A stretch of DNA of 64,000 bases from Paraphaeosphaeria minitans (lineage: Eukaryota; Ascomycota; Dothideomycetes; Pleosporales; Didymosphaeriaceae), in NCBI GenBank assembly GCA_015832175.1, contig WJXW01000009.1, positions 434,001-498,000 on the forward strand, given 5' to 3'. Below, piece by piece: positions 26,330-35,337 of the stretch (the stretch's first letter is position 1; each line of letters opens with the position of its first letter). Position numbers and translations under genes: made by a program. Below the pieces are notes generated by a model. That model saw only the letters and a program-made list of their open reading frames with translations, searched no databases and was not told the origin of the DNA.

Positions 26330-26857
26330 AAGGAGCGACAGGTACAAAGAAAGGAGCGGCACAGGTGTCAAACCTGCCGAATGAATGTATGAAGTGCAGT
26401 AAGAGTGAAGGTGAGAAGGGAGCTGGCCTAGGTAGGACTTTGCAGAACTCGGGGACGTCGGTCCAAAAGTAGTGTGCAGTGGCTTACTCTACCTCGTCTC
26501 ACCCATACATGCCCGACAGAATGGTGCTGCCCTTATCTCTACTTAGCAAAGATGCACCTAAGACAGTCGAGCGTCAATCTAAATGAGCAACGCGCGGGTT
26601 CCTGCAGACGTAAATGGACGGCAAGAGGGACAGGCCCGAATTGGTGCGTCGCCAGGCGCCGCTGTAGGTTGAGCGTTTAGCGAGGGTTGCGGATTTGTTT
26701 CGAAACAGGTGGCTGCGATATGACTGCGCGGATGCTGCAGGCTGCAGGAGCATGTCAGCATGATAAGGACAGAGCCTTTGTTCTGAGCGAGCATCTGCGG
26801 CATGGTCGAAGTATAGGATCACCTGGGAAAGGGGCGCCCGCACGGAGAAGATGCAGG

Positions 26858-26997
26858 AGAAGATGCAGGACCGTTCTCCTGGGGCGTAGATGGGACTCGG
26901 TCTTTTTGTCAGTGTTTGCAATGCAGCAGAAGATGCAGGACTGTTCTCCTGGGGCGTAGATGGGGCTTGGTCTTTTTGTCAGTGTTTTGCAGATGCC
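26858..26997 (+). repeat. 70-bp direct tandem duplication
   Basis: Two adjacent copies, each beginning AGAAGATGCAGGA, spaced exactly 70 bases and differing at only a few positions (mainly transitions). A third partial copy of the first 13 bases precedes the array. Non-coding. Confidence 0.9.
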
Positions 26998-27673
26998 AGA
27001 GCATCGTAAGCGCGCTCGCCCCATGATGAGCGCTCGTGCAACTGTGAGAAGCCCTGCAATTTCCACTCGCATGGAAAATTGGGTAGCAGAGACGCGAGTA
27101 TTCACTGCCTTTGGTCGATCGGTGTGAACTAGGAGAGCGCTTGCTGCATGCGAATAGTTTAAGTGTTACCGTATCAACTTGTTTTTGCGTGACTGGACCT
27201 GGCGCAGTAGATGGAGAGATAGCGGAAAACTCCAATGGATTTGCATGTATAGCGGCAGATGATCGAAAGGAAGGATGCGGTCAGGACAAAGGTGTCGATG
27301 GAGGCGCCGCTAGAACAGTCGTCAGGTTCTACCGTAGGTACCGGTACCGTAGACTACCTACCTAGCGCTGGTGCTTTCTTGGTAGCGTTCGCGACTTCCC
27401 ATGGTCGACATTGACTTCTGCCCACATCCGAGTCTCATATGTAGAGTAATTGCGGCGTGGTTGAGCTTCGGCTTGCGCCTGAGTGGTGTTGGATTATTAT
27501 TTCTACAGGTCCTGCCTCCTTCACAGCAGTCCCTTAACTTTCCATTCCTTCCCTGTCCTGCAAAACCCCTTGCTATGCATTGTCACTTGGCATGGAGATT
27601 TACTCTATCCATCCAGCATGACTCTAACCTACAATATCGTACAATACACCCAACGTCGTGGCCAATCATTGTT

Positions 27674-28309
27674 TCACGGCTGCTCTGAGGGTTTGGCCGG
27701 CTCAGTCAGGGTGCCTTCTGGAGCATCGTCGTCGCCTTTTACGTTCGACTTTGGGTGGAAGTGGGCCGATCGCGGCGAGGTGGACCCGTCATCCCAGAAC
27801 TCGACGTCTCCTCCAGGGCTCAGAGTGCCACGCTTGACGAAGTTGCCCCTTTCGCGCATTATGTCCTCCAGGGTGACAGACTTGTCCGAGAATATCTTCA
27901 TGTGGTCGGCGACGAGATGGCGATTCTTGCAGCCCGGGCAGGAGATGAGGACAGTGCCATGGTGATAGCCTTGCTTGGAGACGCGGTGCGACGAGCGAGT
28001 GGTGCAGGATTTGCAGGTAAAGGTGAGCTCGTAGGCGGGCACCTGGTCGCGGTCCAGCCGAGACTCTGGCGCAGCGGTTGTCGTGCCCGGCGAATTGCCT
28101 GACGGTGTCGACTCGAAACGAACAGCTGTCCGAGGCAAGTGCGACCTAGCTAGGATGGCACCAGGACGAAGGAAGGTCGACGTCGACGTTCGCGGCGCAT
28201 GGAAAAGTCGCTTTGACGCCGGAATGCATTCCGAAAGCGTTGCGCGCGCAGCCCGGGGCGCAGACGGCCGCGCGAGGCAGCGGAGGAGCGACGAAGGCGC
28301 AGGCGGCAT
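27674..28309 (-). CDS. ZIM17: Mitochondrial DNL zinc-finger protein Zim17/Tim15
   Basis: Intronless, 211 aa from MPPAPSSLLRC. Residues about 1-66 are Arg/Ser/Ala-rich without acidic residues, a good matrix-targeting presequence. The DNL zinc finger follows: TFTC99-KSC102 ... SC124-PGC127-KNRHLVADH, then the family-specific tail (IFSDKSVTLEDIM). Zim17/Hep1 keeps the mitochondrial Hsp70 (Ssc1) soluble and supports matrix protein import and Fe-S protein biogenesis. The C-terminal 50 residues are Pro/Asp-rich and probably disordered. An upstream in-frame Met (28360) would give 17 more residues but lies in probable leader. Divergent from cullin-3, sharing a 0.6-kb promoter region. Confidence 0.93.
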   Translation of the reverse strand: MPPAPSSLLRCLARPSAPRAARATLSECIPASKRLFHAPRTSTSTFLRPGAILARSHLPRTAVRFESTPSGNSPGTTTAAPESRLDRDQVPAYELTFTCKSCTTRSSHRVSKQGYHHGTVLISCPGCKNRHLVADHMKIFSDKSVTLEDIMRERGNFVKRGTLSPGGDVEFWDDGSTSPRSAHFHPKSNVKGDDDAPEGTLTEPAKPSEQP

Positions 28310-28918
28310 TGTTAGAATGTAACAAAGGTGGATGAAAATGGTACGAGGCAGAATGCGCAAGGAAGAGGTTGGTGTCGTTGGTGTCGTTGGTGTTGAACCA
28401 AAGCTGCATGGACGAAGGGCAAAGGGACGCCGTCGGTGGCCAGACCGGCTTCGTCACTGGACATGCCCATGCCCCATCCCATGCCCATCCCCGCATGATA
28501 AGCCATCCTCCCTTCACCTTCACCCTCGCTCTCGCCTTCACCCTCACCTTCACCCTCACCTTCACCCTCATACGCACTCAGACGCCTCACTTGGATCAAG
28601 CATCCTCGCCTCGCTTCACCTCGCCCTCCACTCCTTTGCACCCGGGGAAGCCCTGCCGTTCCTTCTCGGCGCCATTGCCGCGCCGTGCACCTGCCCGCAA
28701 CTTCCGCGAGCAATCAGCCCACAAGCGCACCGCCACAGCAACACGCAGGCACCCCCCCCGCTAGCAGAGCTGGACGCCGCTTCGAGTGAAAGAGAGAGTC
28801 GGCGGCATGATTGCGGGACGAGGACGCCAGCGGATACGACCGCCGCGACGAGTAAGCTCTCAACCCTCCACCTCGAGCGCCTCTGCCTCGGTGCCTTCAC
28901 CCCACTCTCCACCCACAC
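28310..28918. promoter_or_regulatory. Shared divergent promoter ZIM17/CUL3
   Basis: 609 bases between two divergent start codons, so it must carry both promoters and leaders. It includes a GTGTCGTTG triplet repeat (28371-28391), a pyrimidine hexamer/dodecamer array of CTTCACC/CTC units (about 28505-28570) and a long C/T-rich leader before cullin-3. No TATA box seen. Confidence 0.6.
28505..28570 (+). repeat. Pyrimidine-rich CCTTCACCCTCA array
   Basis: Degenerate tandem hexamers CCTTCA/CCCTCA, mostly alternating as a 12-bp unit. The plus strand is almost free of G. Located midway in the ZIM17/CUL3 divergent promoter. Confidence 0.85.
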
Positions 28919-31558
28919 ATGCCGAGAAAAGCCATGCCGCCCAAGATGGCGGTTCGCCAGAAGCCCAGGATCAGGGTCCCTAACAGCTTGAAGGGTCTGC
29001 ACGGCGACGAGGTCGACTTCGAGAACACATGGGTCACCATCGAGGCCGCCTTCCGCGAGATTCACACCAAGAACGCATCGCGCCTGTCTTACGAAGAGCT
29101 GTACCGCCATGCCTATAGAATAGTCCTGAAGAAGAAGGGCGAGCAGCTGTACAAGAACGTGCACGACTTCGAGAGGTCTTGGCTGAGCAAAGAGGTCCGC
29201 GGCCACATGCAGCAGCTGCTGTCCCCCAACCTGCTCGCGCACTCGCAAAGCGTCGCCAGCACCACGGCCAACGAGCGTCGCGTCTCCGGCGAGAAATATC
29301 TCAAAGGGCTCAAGCAGGCATGGGGAGACCACCTGGTCTGCATGAGCATGCTTGCGGATGTGCTGATGTACATGGTCAGCAGATCCCCTCGAGTCTACGC
29401 CACCCGTGACGACCGACAATGCTGATTCAATGAACAGGATCGTGTCTATTGCCAAGACCACCGACGCCCGTCCATCTACACTTCCGCCATGGTGCTCTTC
29501 CGCGACGAGATCCTGAACTCGCCCCTGTCCGCGGCCGACGAGCGGACTATCCTTGGTCTTCTGAACCATGTGATCCTCGGACAAATTCAGATGGAGCGCG
29601 ATGGCGACGTCATAGACAAGCACCTCATCAAGTCGTGCGTTCACATGCTGGACGGGCTTCACGCCGACGATCTCGAGTCGGAAGACCAGCGACTGTATCA
29701 TGTTTCGTTCGAGAAAGAGTATCTGGTCACTAGCAGGGAATTCTACCGCGCCGAGTCGGAGCTGATGCTGCGGGAATCGGATGCTGGTGCTTACTGCAAG
29801 CGCGCAAAGAAGCGCATCCACGAGGAAGAGGACCGCTGTCGTGCGACGCTGATGGAGCCCACTGCATCCAAGATCCGGGAGGTAGTAGAGGCAGAACTGA
29901 TCCAGGGCCGCATACACGAGTTGGTCGAGATGGACAGCGGCGTCCATTTTATGATCGACAACGACAGGTGGGAAGAGTTGAACCTCATTTACGATCTGAA
30001 TGCACGAGTGGATGAGAGGAAGTCGGAGGTTACAAGGTCTATTCAAAAACGCATCATGGAGCTGGGTATCGAAATCAACAACGAAGCGCTCGCCGCATCA
30101 CATGCCCCTGCGCCAGCACCGGCGGCTAATGCGGATACCGGAGACAAATCCAAACAAACTCAGGAGAAGAATGTCAATTTGCAGACGGTTGCTGCGATCA
30201 AATGGGTGGAGGACGTTCTTGGCTTGAAAGACAAATTCGACAGGATCTGGCGGCAATCATTCGACTCGGACAGTCTTTTGGACACGGCCATGTTTAACAG
30301 CTTCCGCGACTTCATCAACTCGACCTCGTTCCCCCGTTCATCCGAGAACATATCGCTGTTTATTGACGAGAACATGAAGAAAGGCATCAAGGGCAAGACC
30401 GAGATGGAGATTGACCAGGTCTTGGACAAGGCCATAACGTTGATCAAGTACGTGCAGGACAAGGATCTGTTCGAGCGATACTACAAGAAGCATTTATGCC
30501 GCAGGCTCATCATGAACAAGTCGGTATCGAACGAAGTGGAGAAGCAGATGATTGAGAAGATGAAGCAGGAGCTCGGTCCCAGCTTCACCTCGAAGCTCGA
30601 TGCCATGTTCAAGGACATGTCCATCTCCGCCGATCTCACGAGTGGCTACAAGAAGCATGTCGAGGGCCTCGGCGATCGCGACCCCAAGCGGATAGACCTC
30701 GCCATCAGCGTCTTGACCAAGATGACTTGGCCCATGGAGTCCATCAATGGCTCAGGAGAGGCCCAGGAGGGCAACCGACCCAAGTGCAACTTCCCACCAG
30801 CTGTGGATAAGGTTAGACGGGGCTTCGAGCAGTACTACGCCGAGAAGCACTCTGGACGAGAGCTTACCTGGCTGCCAAACATGGGTACTGCGGACATCAA
30901 AGCAGTATTTCCCAAGGTTCCGCAGAAGGATGGAACCTTCAAAGAGCGCCGGCACGAGCTCAACGTGTCGACGTATGCGATGGTCATCCTCTTGCTGTTC
31001 AACGAGCTGCCTGCCAACGAGTGCTTGACCTTTGAAGAGATTCAAGCACAGACAAACATTCCCAGGAACGATCTAGTACGCAACCTGCAGTCGCTTGCGG
31101 TCGCTCCTCGGACGCGTGTTTTGCTCAAGGAACCCATGACCAAGGAAGTGAAGGCAACCGACAAGTTCTTCTTCAACGAGGGCTTCAAGGGCAACTTTGT
31201 GAAGATCAAGGTCGGCGTGGTGAGCAGCGGCAACAAGGTTGAGAGCGAGCAGCAGCGGAAAGAGACGGAGAAGAAGAACGATGACGAGCGCAACTTTGTC
31301 ATGGAGGCTGCCGTCGTTCGTATCATGAAGTATGTCGCTCAACCACGGATGCATCCTGTGGAACTCTACTAACGGATGAATAGACAACGCAAGGAGCTCC
31401 CGCACCAGAAGCTGGTCATGGAGACGATCAGCCAGCTAGCGTCGCAGTTCAAGCCCGAGGTGACGATGATCAAGAAGCGCATTGAGTCGCTCATGGAGCG
31501 CGAGTACCTCGAGCGCATCGAGGGCGCGGCGGTGGATTCGTACCGGTATCTCGCATAG
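28919..31558 (+). CDS. CUL3: Cullin-3, E3 ubiquitin ligase scaffold
   Basis: Three exons: 28919-29374, 29438-31329, 31384-31558; 840 aa. N-terminal cullin repeats (about 25-420) open with the CUL3 pattern FENTWVTIEAAF-EIHTKNASRLSYEELYRHAY, the part that binds BTB adaptors. Cullin homology domain about 460-720 (YYKKHLCRRLIMNKSVSNEVEKQMI, TWPM, YYAEKHSGRELTWLPNMGTADIK) recruits the RING protein Rbx1. C-terminal winged-helix neddylation domain contains VVRIMK783-QRKELPHQKLV, and K783 is the expected Nedd8 site; its codon is split by the last intron. Ends in the conserved YLA. Works in nucleus and cytoplasm, marking substrates for degradation. A 25-residue Ala/Pro/Gln-rich insert (about 360-385) interrupts the third cullin repeat. 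Divergent from ZIM17. Confidence 0.95.
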
Positions 31559-32060
31559 AGCGTAGCATGGCGCATGGCGCATGGCGCATTTTGGCGTTCG
31601 AGTCTGCATCTGTTTACCATCTGTTTTGAGGGACGGACCCTCTGCATACTGCCTACGTGCATGTAGGCACGGCACGGCGTCGGGCAATTTTTTTTTTTTT
31701 TTTCGCGCTGGCGTTGCAGCGAGTGTAGCGTTGGCAACGGTGCTTTTGGGATGGGATGGGATGGGATGGACCAGGCGTTACGGAGGTGAGAGGAGATGGA
31801 TTGAGGCTCGGGGCTGGTCGAGTAGCTAGTGGGTAACCAGATAGCATTGACACCTAGTACGCCGTTGGAATCGACACGATTTACTCACTCTTGAGCCAAG
31901 CTGGGTTTGGGTCGGGCGGGCTCGGGGGTCGTGATACGAGCGAGGGTATGGTCGGTGGGTGTGGCCAGGCTTTTATTTGTCACGGCGTCTCGGTGGATGG
32001 GTGTGGCCAGGTAGTTTGTCACAGCGTCTCGATGGATGGGTCGGCTTGGTTCGCATTTAG

Positions 32061-32535
32061 CGCCAATGAGGTTCCATTGTGGTTTACGATGCAGCGCCAA
32101 TGATGAAGTTCTATGGTGGTTTACGATGCAGCGCCAATGATGAAGTTCTATGGTGGTTTACGATGCAGCGCCAATGATGAAGTTCTATGGTGGTTTACGA
32201 TGCAGCGCCATTGAGATTCTATGGTGGTTGACGATGCAGCGCCATTGAGATTCTATGGTGGTTGACGATGCAGCGCCATTGAGGTTCTATGGCAGCTGGT
32301 TCACGATGCAGCGCCATTGAGGTTCTATGGCAGCTGGTTCACGATGCAGCGCCATTGAGGTTCTATGGCAGCTGGTTCACGATGCAGCGCCATTGAGGTT
32401 CTATGGCAGCTGGTTCACGATGCAGCGCCATTGAGGTTCTATGGCAGCTGGTTCACGATGCAGCGCCATTGAGGTTCTATGGCAGCTGGTTCACGATGCA
32501 GCGCCAATGAGGAGGTTCTATGGTGGTTTACGATG
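32061..32535 (+). repeat. 34-38-bp minisatellite, 12 units, three subtypes
   Basis: The core ACGATGCAGCGCCA occurs 12 times. Units at the left are 37-mers (TTCTATGGTGGTTTACGATG...AATGATGAAG), two in the middle are 34-mers (GGTTGACG...CATTGAGA), then about six identical 38-mers (GGCAGCTGGTTCACG...CATTGAGG), then a return to the first type. Blocks of identical neighbours indicate local homogenisation. Followed by two 42-bp units (32524-32608) that share only the ACGATGCA/ACAATGCA edge. Confidence 0.95.
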
Positions 32536-33404
32536 CACGAGGTGGAGTCGCGGTAGGATATCGTCTGGTTTACAATGCACGAGGTGGAGTCGCGGTATGC
32601 TGTCGTCTGCTTCACCATGTGAGGAAGGAGCAATAAGCATGGAGACGTGATGTCGCGCTAGCGGGGATGCGCTAACCTCGTGTCGTATTTGGAGGGCCTA
32701 GCCAGCTGAATGAGCACCTTACGGTATCATGTATCATGCATCAAGCCGGGCTTTTGCTTCGCCTTTGATCATCTGACGCTCTTGCATGTCAGCTTGCTGC
32801 AGTACTCTTCTCCGTCGAGGTTGATGAGGCCAATGCGTGGGAATGTTGATGATGTTAATCAGTAATGTTCATGTCAGTACGTGGGCATGTTGATGCACAC
32901 AGCGATGCGCGTCGGTTCGACCTCTCTCACGGGGCACACTGCACAGCAAGTCTGGCGATCAGCCGCTCCGGCATGCGGTCTAGATGCGTGATGGTTTCTT
33001 CCGTCTTCCGGGTGCACTCTTCTAGCTGTGCAAAGTTTGTCGACGTTTATGCAGGCACCGGGGCTAGGGAGTGCGGACGGCGGCAGCGGGTTGCGGGCGC
33101 GTGGGACGGGGGGCTTTTCTATTCGCCGCGATATCGATAAGAGATTGCGGTGGAGGGCGGTGGCGTTGGACGGGGCTCTGGCTCGAAATTAAAAAACGCG
33201 CAGCGCTGCAAGCCTCGAGGCTAGGGAGAGGGAGCATGCGAGGGAGATGGTAAAGGTGCAGCGCTCGAGGGGAGATTTTCCAGGCCAGGGAGCTGGAGCA
33301 TGCGAGGCCAGACATGTCCAGCGCGAGGCCGTCGCACGGTGTTTCGTTTGGATGAGGCGAGCTGCCCTTTTCGTGGCGGTACGGATGCCCTAACAGGAAG
33401 CCTA

Positions 33405-33735
33405 TAACGTCGGCGGTTCCTTCCCTTGAGACGTGAGCGGCTCCTTCCTCTTGAACGCGAGAAGACCCCCTGAATGTGAGAGGAAGGCGTGTGGCTCCTA
33501 CTTCCTTAACGTGACGTAAACCTCGGCGGCTCCTACCTCCTAAACGTGACATGAACGTCCGTGGCTCCTGCCTCCTCAACGTGACGTGAACCTCGGCGGC
33601 TCCTACCTCCTAAACGTGACATGAACGTCCGTGGCTCCTGCCTCCTAAACGTGAGATGAACGTCTGTGGCTCCTACCTCCTTAACGTGACATGGACCTCG
33701 GCGGCTCCTGCCTCCTCATCGTGACATGCACCAAT
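33405..33735 (+). repeat. 35-bp minisatellite with ACGTGA core
   Basis: About nine imperfect units of pattern GGCTCCTRCCTCCTMAACGTGAC + RTGAACSTCSG. Odd and even units differ, giving a 70-bp higher-order period in the centre (about 33530-33670). Each unit carries ACGTGA, an ACGT-core motif of the kind some bZIP/bHLH factors bind. Non-coding. Confidence 0.9.
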
Positions 33736-33788
33736 GGACGGCGAGGGGCGACGTGGCTCTGTCCAGGCGACAAGTTTAGACCACGACG

Positions 33789-33928
33789 ACACAACCACAC
33801 TGAACAAGACACAACCACACTGGACAAGACACAACCACACTGGACAAGACACAACCACACTGGACAAGACACAACCACACTGGACAAGACACAACCACAC
33901 TGGACAAGACACAACCACACTGAACAAG
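33789..33928 (+). repeat. Exact 20-bp minisatellite, seven units
   Basis: Seven head-to-tail copies of ACACAACCACACTGGACAAG. The first and last copies read TGAACAAG and the five inner ones TGGACAAG, so the array is flanked by one variant and filled by another. Contains no G/C-balanced palindrome, and there are no spacers as in CRISPR. Confidence 0.97.
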
Positions 33929-33967
33929 ACTGCGAGCAATGAAGTGCTGCCATATCACAACCACTGC

Positions 33968-34080
33968 GAGCCGTCCACTGCAGACCTGACACACCCACCA
34001 CTGAGCCGTCCACTGCAGACCTGACACACCCACCACTGAGCCGTCCACTGCAGACCTGACACACCCACCACTGAGCCGTC
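33968..34080 (+). repeat. 35-bp direct repeat, three units
   Basis: Three exact copies starting at 33968, 34003 and 34038 (GAGCCGTCCACTGCAGACCT...), plus a truncated fourth that ends at GAGCCGTC before the sequence changes. Confidence 0.95.
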
Positions 34081-34224
34081 AACCGGTGCCATGACACAAC
34101 CCCCACTGCTGCATCATCAACGGGACATTGGACACGCGTAGCCTTCGTCACGGCCAAAGCCTGCCTGCCTGCCTGCCTGCCTGCCACCAACGACAAGTCG
34201 CCGAGGGAACAGCCCGTCTGCCGC

Positions 34225-34475
34225 GTCCACGTCGCCCATGATCAAGGACGCTAATCCATCAATCACACTAATTCATCAATCCGTCTGCCGCATCCACGTC
34301 GCCCATCATCAACGACACTGATTCATCAATCCGTCGCCCATCATCAACGACACTAATCCATCAACCGTCGCCCATCATCGACGACACTAATCCATCCACG
34401 TCGCCCATCATCAACGACACTAATCCATCAACCGTCGCCCATCATCAACGACACTAATCCATCATCAATGCCACT
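34225..34475 (+). repeat. Degenerate CATCAACGACACTAATCCATC array
   Basis: Imperfect repeats of roughly 28-60 bp built from three short blocks (CGTCGCCCATCATCAACG, ACACTAATCCATCA, CCGTCTGCCGCATCCA) that appear in shuffled combinations. Older or more rearranged than the neighbouring arrays. Confidence 0.8.
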
Positions 34476-35337
34476 AATTTCACCTCGGGCCAGTTGATCA
34501 ACAAGCCTAAGCTCGCCTCATCAATCCATTCAAACTCGCCTCGTCGGAATTCAGGCCACCGTCAGCGACCAGACCACGATCCAGCTCGTCTTCGACACAC
34601 TGTTGCCCCTGGCTGCCGTTCCTGCGCCTTCCTGCCCGTTCCTGCATGCTGAAACGGCGGCGTGCTGCCCAACCAATCACACCCAGCCACGCCCGCAGAC
34701 AAGCTTTTGCTCACCACCAAGCCTCCTCTTGCCACTTGCTCCACAACTGCACGCCCGCTGCGCTACACGCCCCCTACACTGTACACGCCCCCCTACACGC
34801 CCGCTGCACCCTCTACACGCCTCCTACCATGTTCATTCGCCCGCTACCGTCCTCATTCGCCCGCTTGCTTCCACCGCTGCCGTGTCTTTCGCCTTTCATC
34901 CCGTGCCTTTCATCCCGTTCCTGACGCTTGCCCGGAATAGCCAACCGCCAGATTACCGTGGCGTCGCTTGGTGCGACCTTGCAAAAAAAAGTCTGATCCT
35001 TTCAACTTCGGGCCATGGCCCGCTGCCATCCCGGCTTTGCCTGCTTGTCCAGGCCCAGCTGCGTCCCCGCTCGCCAGTGGCCACGCCTATATCACCCTTC
35101 GACGCCCCACGCCCCCGAGCCCACCTCATCCTTCATCCTCCGATACACCACGGTGCTGTTGCCCTCACTCCCTCTGAGCACTCGCTCGTTGCCCTCGTTG
35201 TCTCTCGCAGACGTCCACGCTCTCTACCGACGATCCATCAGCCCTGGTCGGCCCAACCCCTCGTGCCCTCCCAGCTGCCAAATCTGCCTTGTCCAGTAGC
35301 CAACTCCATCGACCCAGCCTAACAGCTCCCTGCCACC

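Larger units (their letters stand above)
26094..27673. other. Spacer with two tandem arrays
   Basis: Promoter side of the DUF1996-WSC gene and 3' side of ZIM17. Contains a 38-bp purine-rich array (26137-26329), a 70-bp direct duplication (26858-26997) and a GGTACCGGTACC/CTACCTACCTAG stretch near 27335-27365. Open frames inside are repeat-driven and not supported as genes. Confidence 0.6.
31559..35337. other. Minisatellite-rich spacer upstream of GH128 gene
   Basis: 3.8 kb without a credible gene, dominated by five unrelated tandem arrays (listed separately), a T16 run (31688-31703), GGGAT pentamers (about 31747-31772) and TGCC runs near 34160-34185. The last 0.8 kb is pyrimidine-rich and probably holds the GH128 promoter and leader. 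Open frames through the arrays are repeat artefacts. Confidence 0.7.

Noticed and set aside
32061..33928. Regular repeats suggesting a CRISPR array
   Set aside because: Units are directly adjacent with no unique spacers, and the genome is fungal.
33681..34196. Frames across the minisatellite cluster (both strands)
   Set aside because: Amino-acid repeats merely mirror the DNA repeats; unit lengths of 20 and 35 bp shift the frame at each copy, and no start or stop context fits a gene.
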